Assembly: GCA_030348385.1 (NCBI GenBank)
Contig: JAUCFP010000006.1
Location: 1,860,001 to 1,924,000, forward strand
DNA length: 64,000 nt
Direction of reading: 5' to 3'
DNA from: Cytobacillus sp. NJ13
Lineage (GTDB): Bacteria; Bacillota; Bacilli; Bacillales; Cytobacillaceae
The position numbers and the translations under genes were made by a program. Below the pieces are notes generated by a model. It was not told the origin of the DNA. It saw nothing but the letters and a program-made list of their open reading frames with translations, and did no database searches. This document shows positions 44,419 through 55,216 of the stretch, one piece after another. How positions within the stretch are numbered: the first letter of the stretch is position 1; every line of letters starts with the position of its first letter.

Positions 44419-45828
44419 TTATTTTACAATGTGAATTGGGCTTCCAATAGCAACTTCTGCTGCTTCCATTGTGATTTCACCCAATGTTGGATGAGCATGA
44501 ATAGTCATGGCAAGGTCTTCTGCAGTCATGCCTGCTTCAATAGCCAATCCAAGCTCAGCAATCATATCAGATGCACTTGCGCCAGCGATTTGCGCACCGA
44601 TTACAAGACCATCCTCTTTGCGTGTCACTAGCTTTAAAAAGCCGTCAGTGGAATCAAGTGCAAGGGCACGGCCATTAGCTGCGAATGGGAACTTCGCTGC
44701 CGTTACTTCGATTCCTTCTTCTTTAGCCTGCTGCTCAGTATATCCTACAGAAGCCAATTCAGGCTCAGAGAATACCACAGCCGGGATTGCTAAGTAATCA
44801 ATTTCTGCATTATGGCCTGCAATTGCTTCTGCAGCAATCTTACCTTCGTAAGAAGCTTTATGAGCCAATTGAGGACCTGCAACAATATCACCAATAGCAT
44901 AAATGTTGCTTACATTCGTACGGCATTGTTTATCGATTTCAATAACACCGCGTTCAGTCATCTTAATGCCCGCTTGTTCCAGGCCAAGTTCGTCTGTATT
45001 TGGACGTCTTCCAACCATTACAAATACATAATCTGCGTCAAGAGATTTCTCTTCGCCTTTTTCTTCAAACTTAACGGTAACTCCATTTTCATTCTCTTCA
45101 ACACCTTTAGCAAGTGCCTTTGTAATGAATTCAACGCCTTTTTTCTTTAAGTTCCGTTTAACAAGTGATGACATTTGCTTCTCAAAACCAACAAGGATAT
45201 CATCTGCACCCTCAAGAACAGTTACTTGAGAACCGAAATTCGCATAAGCTCCGCCAAGTTCAATTCCGATAACACCACCGCCAATAACGACGATTTTCTC
45301 TGGAATCTCTTGAAGAGCCAGGGCACCTGTTGAATCGAGAACTCGTTTGGAGAATTTAAACGTTGGCAATTCAATTGGACGAGATCCTGTAGCAATGATC
45401 GCATTTTTGAATGTATAAGTCTGTGCGGAATTATCATCCATTACACGAAGGGTATTCGCATCAACGAAGTAAGCTTCCCCGCGTACGATGTCAACTTTAT
45501 TGCCCTTTAAAAGACCTTCTACTCCTCCAGTAAGCTTATTAACTACACCGGATTTAAATTCTTGTACTTTTGTAAAGTCAACTTTTACATTTTCAGCTGT
45601 AATACCCATTACATCTGAGTGTTTTGCATTTTCGTAGCGGTGGCCAGCTGCGATTAAAGCCTTTGAAGGAATACATCCAACGTTTAAGCAAACTCCGCCC
45701 ATATTAGCTTTTTCTACAATTGTTACTTTTTGTCCAAGCTGTGCTGCACGAATCGCTGCAACATATCCACCAGGACCCGCACCAATGACTATAGTATCTG
45801 TTTCGATTGGAAAATCTCCTACTACCAT
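44419..45828 (-). CDS. pdhD: Dihydrolipoyl dehydrogenase (E3)
   Basis: The product has 469 residues. The FAD site is [17 protein letters not shown], the redox disulfide is [16 protein letters not shown], the NAD site is [19 protein letters not shown] and the C-terminal HAHPTLGE holds the active-site His-Glu pair. It reoxidises dihydrolipoamide of E2 and makes NADH, for the pyruvate and probably other 2-oxoacid complexes. It follows pdhC by 6 bases. Last gene of pdhABCD. Confidence 0.97.
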   Translation of the reverse strand: MVVGDFPIETDTIVIGAGPGGYVAAIRAAQLGQKVTIVEKANMGGVCLNVGCIPSKALIAAGHRYENAKHSDVMGITAENVKVDFTKVQEFKSGVVNKLTGGVEGLLKGNKVDIVRGEAYFVDANTLRVMDDNSAQTYTFKNAIIATGSRPIELPTFKFSKRVLDSTGALALQEIPEKIVVIGGGVIGIELGGAYANFGSQVTVLEGADDILVGFEKQMSSLVKRNLKKKGVEFITKALAKGVEENENGVTVKFEEKGEEKSLDADYVFVMVGRRPNTDELGLEQAGIKMTERGVIEIDKQCRTNVSNIYAIGDIVAGPQLAHKASYEGKIAAEAIAGHNAEIDYLAIPAVVFSEPELASVGYTEQQAKEEGIEVTAAKFPFAANGRALALDSTDGFLKLVTRKEDGLVIGAQIAGASASDMIAELGLAIEAGMTAEDLAMTIHAHPTLGEITMEAAEVAIGSPIHIVK

Positions 45829-45834
45829 TTGTTA

Positions 45835-47181
45835 TTACGCCTCCATTAACAATAGTTCTGGATCGTTCAGTAAACGCTTGATGTGATTTAATGCATTTTG
45901 TGCAGTTGCTCCATCAATAATTCTGTGGTCAAAGCTTAGTGACAATGCCAATACTGGAGCAGCAACAATTTCTCCATCCTTCACTACTGGCTTTTCAGCA
46001 ATGCGGCCAATTCCAAGAATGGCAACTTCAGGATGATTAATAACCGGAGTAAACCATTGACCGCCGGCAGAACCGATATTTGTAATTGTGCATGAAGCAC
46101 CCTTCATTTCATCTGGAGCAAGCTTACCGTCACGCGCTTTACCAGCTAGCTCATTGATTTCATTAGAAATGGCAAATGTAGACTTGCGGTCTGCATCCTT
46201 AACAACTGGCACAAGAAGCCCTTTTTCAGTATCCGCTGCTATACCGATGTTGTAGTAATGCTTATGGATGATTTCACCTGCTGCATCATCGATTGAAGTG
46301 TTTAGTGCTGGGAATTCACGCAATGCACTCGTTAATGCTTTTACCACATAAGGAAGGAATGTAAGCTTAATTCCTTTATTAGCTGCAACTTCTTTAAACT
46401 TCTTGCGGTGTGCAACAAGTTTCGTAACATCAATTTCATCCATTAATGTTACGTGTGGAGCTGTATGCTTAGAGTTTACCATAGCTTTTGCAATTGCTTT
46501 ACGGATTCCGCTCATTTTCTCGCGAGTTTCTGGATATTGTCCAGCAGGAATTGCCTGTGCAGCTGCAGGTGCAGTTTCTTTTGCTTCAGCTTTTGGTGCG
46601 TCTTCTTTAGCAGTGGTTTCAGCAGCTTTTGCTCCGCCATTCAGGAATGCATCAATATCATCTTTCTGGATGCGTCCATTTTTGCCGCTTCCAGCTACCT
46701 GGCGAATATCTACACCTTTGTCACGAGCGTATTTTCTAACAGACGGCATAGCAATAATACGGCGATTAGGATCTACTTCCGTCTCAGAAATAACTACTCC
46801 TTCTTTTGGTGCATCTTGTGCAGGAGCTTCTTCCTTCTTCAAATCCTGGCCAGCTTCAGCAGTTGCCTGAACTTGCGCTTCTGTTTTTTCTTCTTTAGGA
46901 GCCTCATCTTCATGGTCTCCCTTGAATTTAAGGTCTTCATATCCAGGAGCATCAAAAGTAATCAATACTTGACCTACAGTTGCGACTGTACCTTCTTCAA
47001 CAAGGATTTCTTCAACTTTACCTTTTACTGGGGAAGGGATCTCTACAACCGCTTTATCATTTTGAACTTCACAAAGCACGTCATCTTCTTGTACTTCGTC
47101 ACCTGGCTTTACAAACCACTTGACGATTTCACCTTCATGGATACCTTCACCGATATCAGGCAATCTAAATTGGAATGCCAA
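45835..47181 (-). CDS. pdhC: Dihydrolipoyl acetyltransferase (E2)
   Basis: The product has 448 residues from a TTG with GGAGGG upstream. One lipoyl domain (about 1-78, [14 protein letters not shown] with the lipoyl Lys), Ala/Glu/Pro-rich linkers, peripheral-subunit binding domain (about 142-178, [18 protein letters not shown]) and catalytic core (about 220-448, [12 protein letters not shown] with catalytic His and Asp). It transfers acetyl groups to CoA and forms the core of the complex. Confidence 0.97.
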   Translation of the reverse strand: MAFQFRLPDIGEGIHEGEIVKWFVKPGDEVQEDDVLCEVQNDKAVVEIPSPVKGKVEEILVEEGTVATVGQVLITFDAPGYEDLKFKGDHEDEAPKEEKTEAQVQATAEAGQDLKKEEAPAQDAPKEGVVISETEVDPNRRIIAMPSVRKYARDKGVDIRQVAGSGKNGRIQKDDIDAFLNGGAKAAETTAKEDAPKAEAKETAPAAAQAIPAGQYPETREKMSGIRKAIAKAMVNSKHTAPHVTLMDEIDVTKLVAHRKKFKEVAANKGIKLTFLPYVVKALTSALREFPALNTSIDDAAGEIIHKHYYNIGIAADTEKGLLVPVVKDADRKSTFAISNEINELAGKARDGKLAPDEMKGASCTITNIGSAGGQWFTPVINHPEVAILGIGRIAEKPVVKDGEIVAAPVLALSLSFDHRIIDGATAQNALNHIKRLLNDPELLLMEA

Positions 47182-47268
47182 TGGAATTCACCCTCCTATT
47201 ATTTCGATCGTTCATAATAAAACACGTCAGGGGGATATTTTCCCCCTTGTGTCATCAGTTATATGCGA

Positions 47269-48246
47269 TTAAAATTCAAGAACTTTTTTAGCTGTTTCGA
47301 TTATATCTTTATAGTTTGGAAGCCAAACAGTTTCAGCTTGCGGGAAAGCAAATACAGTATCTGGTGCAGCTACACGCAGAACTGGTGCTTCCAGGCTGAG
47401 AATTGCACGATCATTAATTTCCGCAACAACATTTGCTGCAATACCAGCCTGCTTCTGTGCCTCCTGAACAACAATTGCTCTGCCAGTCTTTTCAACAGAA
47501 GCAATGATTGTTTCAATATCAAGAGGAGCAACTGTACGCAAGTCGATAACTTCTGCAGACTTTCCTTCTTTTTCAAGCTCTTCAGCCGCTTTTAGAGATT
47601 CATGGACCATTGCCCCGTAAGTCACAATAGTCAGGTCAGAACCTTCACGTTTAACTTCTGCTTTACCAAGAGGGATGGTATATTCCTCTTCAGGCACTTC
47701 CTGACGGAAAGAACGGTACAATTTCATATGCTCAAGGAAGATAACAGGATCGTTATCGCGAATTGCTGAGATAAGAAGTCCCTTTGCATCATAAGGAGTT
47801 GACGGAATAACAACCTTTAGTCCAGGCTGTTGAGCCATTAAGCCTTCCAGGCTGTCAGCATGCATTTCAGGAGTATGTACCCCTCCCCCGAATGGTGAAC
47901 GGATTGTTACCGGGGAATTATATCTTCCGCCGGAACGGTAACGCATGCGTGCCAGCTGGCCGGAAATAGAATCCATTACCTCATAAACGAATCCAAAGAA
48001 TTGGATTTCAGGCACCGGACGGTAGCCTTGTAAACCAAGACCGACTGCCAGACCGCCGATTCCGGATTCAGCTAGCGGTGTATCAAATACACGCTCTTCG
48101 CCGAATTCTTTTTGAAGGCCTTCGGTAGCACGGAAAACGCCGCCGTTTACGCCCACATCTTCACCGAATACCAATACATTCGGATCGTTGCGCAATTCTG
48201 TGCGAAGAGCATCAGTAATTGCCTGAATCATTGTCATTTGCGCCAT
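47269..48246 (-). CDS. pdhB: Pyruvate dehydrogenase E1 beta subunit
   Basis: The product has 325 residues, the usual length. It begins [20 protein letters not shown] and has the [18 protein letters not shown] and [19 protein letters not shown] segments of the transketolase central domain. With PdhA it forms the alpha2-beta2 E1 enzyme that decarboxylates pyruvate with ThDP. It starts 3 bases after pdhA ends. Confidence 0.97.
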   Translation of the reverse strand: MAQMTMIQAITDALRTELRNDPNVLVFGEDVGVNGGVFRATEGLQKEFGEERVFDTPLAESGIGGLAVGLGLQGYRPVPEIQFFGFVYEVMDSISGQLARMRYRSGGRYNSPVTIRSPFGGGVHTPEMHADSLEGLMAQQPGLKVVIPSTPYDAKGLLISAIRDNDPVIFLEHMKLYRSFRQEVPEEEYTIPLGKAEVKREGSDLTIVTYGAMVHESLKAAEELEKEGKSAEVIDLRTVAPLDIETIIASVEKTGRAIVVQEAQKQAGIAANVVAEINDRAILSLEAPVLRVAAPDTVFAFPQAETVWLPNYKDIIETAKKVLEF

Positions 48247-48249
48247 GGC

Positions 48250-49383
<1,134 letters not shown>

Positions 49384-49610
49384 TCATAAAAAAGACGTTA
49401 ATTAAGAGTTTTTATACACAAAATTTAGGTTACCCAAAACGAAGCCATATTAGATACTCTTTCAAAGGCATAAAGTTTTCTCTTTCAGGCATGGTTTATT
49501 AAGCATCACTAAATAGCAGAATGCTCGTTTCTGCCATATGCATACTTTTAAATAGTGTTCCACAGATCACTTCTAAAAAAACGTCTTTCTGTTCATCTTT
49601 AACTATCATA

Positions 49611-49649
49611 TTCTGTATCAGTTTATTTTGCAACATAATTGATACAGAA
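49611..49649. promoter_or_regulatory. Perfect 10-bp inverted repeat in the pdhA leader
   Basis: TTCTGTATCA (49611-49620) and TGATACAGAA (49640-49649) are perfect inverted copies separated by 19 AT-rich bases, starting about 10 bases after the putative pdhA start point. It could be an operator for a dimeric regulator or an RNA hairpin. Confidence 0.55.
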
Positions 49650-49664
49650 ATAATTACGAGATTT

Positions 49665-49694
49665 AGTTTAATACACCTTCAAGACCTTAGTCAA
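49665..49694 (-). promoter_or_regulatory. Putative sigma-A promoter of pdhABCD
   Basis: TTGACT at 49689-49694 and TAAACT at 49665-49670 with an 18-base spacer, on the minus strand. Transcription would start near 49659, leaving a leader of about 290 nt. Confidence 0.5.
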
Positions 49695-49941
49695 TTACCT
49701 TGCTTTTTGTTTTTCACAGTTTGCATACTTTTTATATTTTTTATTGATAACCAAAACTGTATTATCAGCTTCTATACATCTGTACTATAAAAAACTCTTA
49801 TATTTTGATGTGTTATAGTAAAGAAAAGTCACCTGTCATTATCTTAATATAAAAAGTACTGCTCTAAGGAAGAAAGCGGATTCATTATGAGCCGCCGTTT
49901 CCTTCCGTTCTTTTGCTTTAAGAATAGCCAAAAAGCAAAAA

Positions 49942-49968
49942 AATGCCGGCATTAATATGCCGGCATTA
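49942..49968 (-). terminator. Terminator after ykyA
   Basis: AATGCCGGCAT and ATGCCGGCATT pair, with TAATATTATT-type tract. The minus strand has TTTTTTTGCTTTTT after it. Confidence 0.75.
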
Positions 49969-49971
49969 ATA

Positions 49972-50640
49972 TTATTCTTCTCTATTTATTTCAAGACCTG
50001 CTTCTTTATAGAAATCCAGTTTAGTTTCATTATACTCTTTTGTTTTTTCATTGAACTGCTTATTTGAAGCCAGTATCTTTTCATATATGTCATTTATTTT
50101 GCTTACCTGGTCTTCCAGCTGTTCTAGAGTAAGATCTTCCTTTTTAAACATGGCATATAACTCTTTATCTAATTGGGTCGCTTTCGAATAATCCTCGTAA
50201 AGAGTGTCATGGATTTTATACCTGTCCATCATAATTTTATATAGTTCTTTGGCTTTATTTTTCAATTTTTGATCCTCTATCTCCTCTATGATCGGAGATA
50301 ATGATTCAAATTCTTTTTTTGACGCCTGGATGCTTTCCTGCTCTTTTTCCATATGAGTTACCCGCTGCTCCACAATGGAGGAAGCTTCATCAGACAGCTT
50401 TTTAATTTCCTCGAAATCCTTCATTCCCAGGTTGATAATTTTATCGTATAATTCCTTTTCTCTTTTCTCCAGTTTCACTAGCGGTTCCTGCTGCTTTTCA
50501 AAATCCTTTTCTTTAGCTACTACATTCTCCAGCACTTCATACATTTTTTCCTCGGGATCCGGATTGTTCAGACAGCCTGTGAGAATGAAAGCCCCTATGA
50601 TAAAAACAAGCAGCAGTCTGCTTTTGTTCAAAATCGACAC
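49972..50640 (-). CDS. ykyA: YkyA-like lipoprotein
   Basis: The product has 222 residues with lipobox LTGC (Cys about 23). The rest is a long coiled-coil, Glu/Lys rich (KMYEVLENVVAKEKDFEKQQ; YNETKLDFYKEAGLEINREE), matching the YkyA putative cell-wall-binding lipoprotein family. Place between pdhA and def is the same as in B. subtilis. Function unknown. Confidence 0.88.
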   Translation of the reverse strand: MSILNKSRLLLVFIIGAFILTGCLNNPDPEEKMYEVLENVVAKEKDFEKQQEPLVKLEKREKELYDKIINLGMKDFEEIKKLSDEASSIVEQRVTHMEKEQESIQASKKEFESLSPIIEEIEDQKLKNKAKELYKIMMDRYKIHDTLYEDYSKATQLDKELYAMFKKEDLTLEQLEDQVSKINDIYEKILASNKQFNEKTKEYNETKLDFYKEAGLEINREE

Positions 50641-50827
50641 GTTGAAACCTCCTTACTAATAACATTTTTAACTATAAAGGTACCGGCCAGGTTTGACAAT
50701 AGCCCTTTGGTTTGACACTCATCGCACCATTGCAGAGCTTGTCCTAATTACAAGTATAATTTAAATCTATTCACTCCATTTTTCCTTTATGACTTGGGCA
50801 AAGGCCTACACCAAACATCATATGAAA

Positions 50828-50836
50828 CATAGGCTA
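50828..50836 (+). promoter_or_regulatory. Candidate sigma-K -10 element for the YjcZ gene
   Basis: CATAGGCTA fits CATANNNTA, with ACA 17 bases upstream as the -35. It lies 70 bases before the YjcZ-type start codon and fits late mother-cell expression. Confidence 0.45.
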
Positions 50837-50905
50837 TATTAATCGTCCGATGCGGCAAGTCAAAAAAAAATGGACGATAATCTTACTTTAGGGAGGTTAT
50901 CCTTC

Positions 50906-51040
50906 ATGTACGGATATGGCGGATACGGTTATGGATGCGGTTATCCAGTATCGGGAGCCGGCTGCGGCAGAGGTTTTGCGTTAATTGTAGTATTATTCAT
51001 TCTCTTAATCATAGTTGGCTGCGCTTGCTGGAAGTTTTAA
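50906..51040 (+). CDS. YjcZ family sporulation peptide
   Basis: The product has 44 residues with a GGGAGG site. It starts [14 protein letters not shown] and ends in one hydrophobic helix ([20 protein letters not shown]), the standard YjcZ pattern: Gly/Tyr-rich head and single membrane helix. These peptides are produced during sporulation in Bacillus. In B. subtilis I recall no YjcZ gene at this site, so this may be a lineage-specific insertion. Too short for usual ORF calls. Confidence 0.85.
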   Translation: MYGYGGYGYGCGYPVSGAGCGRGFALIVVLFILLIIVGCACWKF

Positions 51041-51045
51041 TTACA

Positions 51046-51072
51046 TGAGAAGGTGCCAAAGGCGCCTTCTCT
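51046..51072 (+). terminator. Terminator after the YjcZ-type gene
   Basis: GAGAAGGTGCC and GGCGCCTTCTC pair around AAA, followed by TTATT. Confidence 0.75.
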
Positions 51073-51210
51073 TATTAACTTTTTTGCCCCGCTCTGATAG
51101 ACTGAATATAATTAAATAGACACATGGCTTTTTTGGGCTATGCCAATTGATCTTCTTGCCAATAATTTAGCCATTTTTCTATTCTTTATTACTTAGCGGG
51201 AGTGATAATC

Positions 51211-51762
51211 ATGCTGAGCATGAAAGATATTATCCGCGACGGCCACCCAACTTTAAGGAAAATTGCCGCGGAAGTGAACATGCCTCCATCTGCAGATGAA
51301 ATACAAATCTTAAAAGAAATGATGGAATATGTAAAAAACAGCCAGGATCCAGAGATTTCTGCAAAATATGGCTTAAGGGCTGGCATTGGTTTAGCTGCTC
51401 CTCAAATCAATATTTCCAGGCGGATGATCGCTGTTCATGTAACCTATAACCAGGAGCTATACAGTTATGCTCTCTTCAACCCTAAGATCATCAGCCATTC
51501 TATGCAGCGTTCTTATCTGGCTGCAGGAGAAGGCTGTCTATCTGTTGATGAATTTATACCCGGTTTTGTGCCCAGATATGCAAAAGTGACTGTAAAAGGT
51601 ACCGATCTGGAGGGCAATGAAGTAAAACTCAAGCTCAAAGGGCTGCCAGCCATTGTATTTCAGCACGAAATTGATCATCTGAACGGAATCATGTTTTACG
51701 ATCACATCAATAAACAAAATCCGTTTCAGCCGATTGAAAATGCAATTGCTATAGAACGGTAG
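51211..51762 (+). CDS. def: Peptide deformylase
   Basis: The ATG at 51211 has GGAGTG upstream, giving 183 residues. The three motifs are GIGLAAPQIN (motif 1), EGCLSVDE (motif 2) and QHEIDHLNG (motif 3); Cys plus the two His bind iron. It removes the formyl group from new proteins. The length and order next to ykrA match B. subtilis defB (ykrB). Confidence 0.96.
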   Translation: MLSMKDIIRDGHPTLRKIAAEVNMPPSADEIQILKEMMEYVKNSQDPEISAKYGLRAGIGLAAPQINISRRMIAVHVTYNQELYSYALFNPKIISHSMQRSYLAAGEGCLSVDEFIPGFVPRYAKVTVKGTDLEGNEVKLKLKGLPAIVFQHEIDHLNGIMFYDHINKQNPFQPIENAIAIER

Positions 51763-51784
51763 ATTGCTGCTGCATAGCATAACA

Positions 51785-51823
51785 AAAGGAAAGCCTCCAG
51801 CTAATAAAACGGATGCTTTCCTT
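51785..51823. terminator. Bidirectional terminator between def and ykrA
   Basis: AAAGGAAAGC and GCTTTCCTT pair around a 20-base loop, between convergent genes. Confidence 0.7.
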
Positions 51824-51829
51824 CATTTG

Positions 51830-52606
51830 CTATATTAATTGAAGTTCCTTTAGTCCCTTCCAAATTCCTTCATCGTCAACGCCGGAGGTTACATGATCTG
51901 CTGCCTTCTTAACCACATCTTCTGCATTGCCCATTGCTATCCCGGTTCCGACAGCGTTCAGCATCTCTATATCATTTAGTCCATCTCCAAACGCGTATAC
52001 ATCCTTCAAATCAAACCCAAGCCTTTTTATCATTTGTTTTATCCCCTCAGCTTTAGACCCGCCTGCAGGCAAAACATCAACAGAGTATGGGTGCCATCTG
52101 ATAAAGCCAAAATCAGGATATATAGAAGAAGAAATATACTTTTCCTCATCCTTTTCCTCACAGAACAGCAGCGATTGATATAATTCCCTGCCGCTGTAAA
52201 ACTCACGATCTTCCTCAGGATGCGGGAACTTTAAGCTTCCCATGCTTTTCTCAATAAATGCATGGTGGTGTACGGAAGATTTCATCGTTTTCTCATTCAT
52301 AAACACCAAAGGATGCCCGTTTGACTGTGCATGAAGATAGAGCTTTTCAATCTCAGATGATTTAAGAGGATTACGATAAATGGGTTCGTTTTCGAATACT
52401 ACATATTGGCCATTAAAGCTGACAAATGAATCAATATCAAGTTCGCTGCGAAGACTTTCAAACATGAAAGGCGCCCTGCCGGTGGCAATTGCCACGAAAG
52501 TTCCGTTCTTTTTCAGTTTGCCGATTGCCTCTTTCGTACTGTCCGGCAAGTTTTTATCGTGATCCAATAAGGTCCCGTCTATATCAAAGAAAACAATCTT
52601 TTTCAT
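51830..52606 (-). CDS. ykrA: HAD-superfamily phosphatase, Cof type (YkrA)
   Basis: The product has 258 residues. HAD motif I is FFDIDGTLLDHD (nucleophile Asp9), motif II is IATGRA, and motif IV is FGDGLNDIEMLNAVG. The C2-type cap is in the middle (about 80-190). It probably hydrolyses a sugar phosphate or nucleotide-like substrate. The family position next to def agrees with B. subtilis ykrA. Confidence 0.9.
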   Translation of the reverse strand: MKKIVFFDIDGTLLDHDKNLPDSTKEAIGKLKKNGTFVAIATGRAPFMFESLRSELDIDSFVSFNGQYVVFENEPIYRNPLKSSEIEKLYLHAQSNGHPLVFMNEKTMKSSVHHHAFIEKSMGSLKFPHPEEDREFYSGRELYQSLLFCEEKDEEKYISSSIYPDFGFIRWHPYSVDVLPAGGSKAEGIKQMIKRLGFDLKDVYAFGDGLNDIEMLNAVGTGIAMGNAEDVVKKAADHVTSGVDDEGIWKGLKELQLI

Positions 52607-52948
52607 TTTAAAATTAACTTCCTTTCAAGCGTTATTTTGCTGGCTGCTATTACATGATTTATCGTAATAAAACACTAAACCCACAAAGTTAAAAAGTCAA
52701 TTTCCTTGCTATTAACAGATGGGATTTCCATTTTTACCCATGAGAGATTTACCTATTTTACCATATAATATAATTAAGAAAAGCTGAAGCGCCTTGCCCA
52801 CCCCCGACAACTCGAGGGGGCAGGCTGCTTGCGCTAGACAGTTATTAAAAAGAGACCTCATTATTTACAAAAATCTGTTTAAAACGCCCTTGCTGCCTTT
52901 ACTTTGGACAAGGATCGTTTAAAATAGAAAGTAAGGAGTTGATCCACT
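52607..52948. other. Intergenic region upstream of ykrA
   Basis: 342 bases containing the dispersed repeat copy B and the promoter for the small peptide at 52949. Confidence 0.5.
52783..52841. repeat. Dispersed hairpin repeat, copy B
   Basis: AGCGCCTTGCCCACC at 52788-52802 matches copy A exactly. The inner hairpin is CCCCC/GGGGG with GACAACTCGA as loop, and outer AGCG/CGCT may also pair. It ends GCTAGACAG. Confidence 0.6.
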
Positions 52949-53020
52949 ATGTTAAAGAAGCTGAGAAAGAAGCTTTTAAAACAGTGGAATGAAATGCTTC
53001 GAAAAAAATCTATTGCCTGA
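52949..53020 (+). CDS. Small basic peptide, 23 residues
   Basis: An ATG with AAGGAG at 8 bases begins a 23-residue frame starting MLKKLRKKLLKQWNEM. It is amphipathic and strongly basic, followed closely by a good terminator (53028-53053), so it forms a complete gene-like unit. Position is between ykrA and rpoY. No family recognised. Could be a membrane-active or RNA-binding peptide (speculative). Confidence 0.5.
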   Translation: MLKKLRKKLLKQWNEMLRKKSIA

Positions 53021-53027
53021 CAAATTT

Positions 53028-53053
53028 GAGCCCTTCAAACTTGCGAAGGGCTC
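53028..53053 (+). terminator. Terminator after the small basic peptide
   Basis: GAGCCCTTC and GAAGGGCTC pair around AAACTTGC and are followed by CTTCCTT. Confidence 0.75.
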
Positions 53054-53151
53054 CTTCCTTATTGTAAATTGGTTATCAGTATACTTTTTTACATAGATTC
53101 GGGAGCATATTAGCACTGAGAAGAATTTATTATTCATATCCGGCAGGAAAA

Positions 53152-53168
53152 AACATGTAATACATGTT
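53152..53168. promoter_or_regulatory. Short inverted repeat before rpoY
   Basis: AACATGT and ACATGTT flank AAT, 55 bases before the rpoY start, next to a TATAAT at about 53180. It could be an operator, unproven. Confidence 0.3.
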
Positions 53169-53222
53169 ATTATTTTATATAATTAGATAAAAGTTTTTTT
53201 ATCGGATTAAGGAGAGATAGAA

Positions 53223-53435
53223 ATGATTTTCAAGGTATATTATCAGGATTCTAAGACAGAGGTACCGGTTAGAGAAAAAACAAAAACCATTTTTGTGGAA
53301 GGCGATTCTGAAAGAGACGTACGCAAAAAGCTGGCTGACCGCAACTATAATATTGAATTTGTAACATCTGTCCAAGGAGAATTCCTTGAATATGAAAAAC
53401 AAAATGAAGACTTTAAAGTATTGGAGATTGAGTAA
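53223..53435 (+). CDS. rpoY: RNA polymerase epsilon subunit
   Basis: The product has 70 residues with an AAGGAGAG site. It starts [20 protein letters not shown], matching the epsilon subunit (YkzG, DUF1447) of Gram-positive RNA polymerase. It binds near the downstream DNA face of the enzyme. It starts just 3 bases before rnjA, the usual gene pair. Confidence 0.95.
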   Translation: MIFKVYYQDSKTEVPVREKTKTIFVEGDSERDVRKKLADRNYNIEFVTSVQGEFLEYEKQNEDFKVLEIE

Positions 53436-53438
53436 TTT

Positions 53439-55106
53439 ATGAAATTTGTTAAAAATGATCAAACAGCCGTTTTTGCCCTGGGCGGACTGGGTGAAATCGG
53501 AAAAAATACTTACGCTGTGCAATTCCAGGATGAAATTATCCTGATTGATGCTGGAATTAAATTCCCTGAGGACGAACTTCTCGGTATCGATTATGTTATT
53601 CCTGATTACACTTACTTAGTGAAAAACGAAGATAAGATTAAGGGATTATTTATCACTCATGGACATGAAGACCATATTGGAGGAATTCCATATCTCCTAA
53701 GAGAAGTTAACATCCCTGTCTACGGCGGAAAGCTGGCCCTTGGCCTACTGAGAAATAAACTTGAAGAACACGGACTCTTGAGACAAACCACTCTTCATGA
53801 AATCAAGGAAGACGATATCATTAAGTTCAGAAAAACTTCCGTGACTTTTTTCCGGACGACTCACAGTATCCCTGATTCATATGGAATAGTTGTTAAAACG
53901 CCGCCTGGACAAGTTGTTCACACTGGGGACTTCAAATTCGACTTCACTCCTGTAGGAGAACCGGCCAACCTGACAAAAATGGCTGAAATCGGAAAGGAAG
54001 GCGTCCTTTGCCTGCTTTCTGACAGCACAAACAGCGAAATACCTGAATTCACCATGTCAGAACGCCGAGTTGGCGACAGTATTCATGATATCTTCCGCAA
54101 AGTTGAAGGACGGATTATCTTTGCCACTTTCGCTTCTAATATCCACCGTCTGCAGCAGGTGACTGAAGCAGCCGTCACGAATGGGAGAAAAATTGCTGTT
54201 TTTGGAAGAAGCATGGAGGCAGCTATAAATATCGGACAGGAATTAGGTTATATTCAGGCACCAAAAGAAACCTTTATTGATGCGCATCAAATTAATAGAC
54301 TTCCAGCCAACCAGGTGACTATCCTATGTACAGGAAGCCAGGGAGAGCCGATGGCGGCCCTATCAAGAATTGCTAACGGAACGCATCGCCAGATCCAAAT
54401 CATTCCCGGCGACACTGTTGTATTCTCTTCTTCACCTATTCCCGGGAACACAATTAGTGTCAGCAGAACTATTGACAGACTTTCCCGTGCAGGTGCAGAA
54501 GTCATTTATGGCAAATTAAGCGATATTCATACATCCGGTCATGGCGGCCAGGAAGAGCAAAAACTAATGCTTCGTTTAATTAAGCCAAAATTCTTCATGC
54601 CGATTCATGGTGAATACAGAATGCAGAAAATGCATGCCAAATTAGCTGTGGATTGTGGAGTGGATGAAGAGAACTGCTTTATCATGGATAATGGTGAAGT
54701 CCTGGCCCTCAGCGAAGATTCTGCTCAAGTAGCTGGAAAAATACCGTCTGGTTCTGTCTATATTGATGGAAGCGGAATCGGTGATATCGGCAATATCGTT
54801 TTACGGGACCGCCGCATTCTTTCTGAAGAAGGTTTAGTGGTTGTCGTAGTGAGCATCAATATGAAGGATTTCAAAATTGCCGCCGGCCCTGATTTAATTT
54901 CCCGCGGATTCGTCTACATGAGGGAATCCGGAGATTTAATCAATGATGCACAGGCACTCATTACAAAACACTTAAGCAAGGTAATGGAACGCAGAACAAC
55001 TCAATGGTCAGAAATCAAGAATGAAATCACTGACACACTTGCACCATTTCTTTATGAAAAAACAAAGCGCCGTCCAATGATTTTACCGATTATCATGGAA
55101 GTTTAA
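53439..55106 (+). CDS. rnjA: Ribonuclease J1
   Basis: The product has 555 residues (B. subtilis RnjA 555). The metallo-beta-lactamase site is [10 protein letters not shown], with further motifs HTGDFKFD and TSGHGGQEE from the beta-CASP part. It is a 5'-3' exo- and endoribonuclease that matures rRNA and degrades mRNA. Its partner link here is SR1P-GapA, whose sr1P gene is at 39.4 kb. Confidence 0.97.
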   Translation: MKFVKNDQTAVFALGGLGEIGKNTYAVQFQDEIILIDAGIKFPEDELLGIDYVIPDYTYLVKNEDKIKGLFITHGHEDHIGGIPYLLREVNIPVYGGKLALGLLRNKLEEHGLLRQTTLHEIKEDDIIKFRKTSVTFFRTTHSIPDSYGIVVKTPPGQVVHTGDFKFDFTPVGEPANLTKMAEIGKEGVLCLLSDSTNSEIPEFTMSERRVGDSIHDIFRKVEGRIIFATFASNIHRLQQVTEAAVTNGRKIAVFGRSMEAAINIGQELGYIQAPKETFIDAHQINRLPANQVTILCTGSQGEPMAALSRIANGTHRQIQIIPGDTVVFSSSPIPGNTISVSRTIDRLSRAGAEVIYGKLSDIHTSGHGGQEEQKLMLRLIKPKFFMPIHGEYRMQKMHAKLAVDCGVDEENCFIMDNGEVLALSEDSAQVAGKIPSGSVYIDGSGIGDIGNIVLRDRRILSEEGLVVVVVSINMKDFKIAAGPDLISRGFVYMRESGDLINDAQALITKHLSKVMERRTTQWSEIKNEITDTLAPFLYEKTKRRPMILPIIMEV

Positions 55107-55172
55107 AAAACCTCCAGAGTATGCCCCATTCCTTTTTAAACCTAATTTAGGAATGTGTGGAGCTTCTATATG

Positions 55173-55213
55173 AAAAAGGCTGTATCGCTCATTTGAGAGA
55201 TACAGCCTTTTTT
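55173..55213. terminator. Bidirectional terminator between rnjA and ktrC
   Basis: AAAAAGGCTGTATC and GATACAGCCTTTTTT pair around GCTCATTTGAGA. Confidence 0.9.
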
Positions 55214-55216
55214 AAA

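Noticed and set aside
46453..47217. 254-codon open frame on the plus strand opposite pdhC
   Set aside because: It is fully antisense to the well-supported E2 gene; its translation is Cys/Phe/Ser rich with no domain and is explained by the codon pattern of pdhC.
49521..49790. 89-codon frame in the pdhA upstream region
   Set aside because: Low-complexity Phe/Ile/Cys sequence, no ribosome binding site, and it runs across the predicted pdhA promoter on the opposite strand.
52620..52640. cre-like TTCAAGCGTTATTT upstream of ykrA
   Set aside because: Several consensus positions are missed, so it is not distinguishable from chance.
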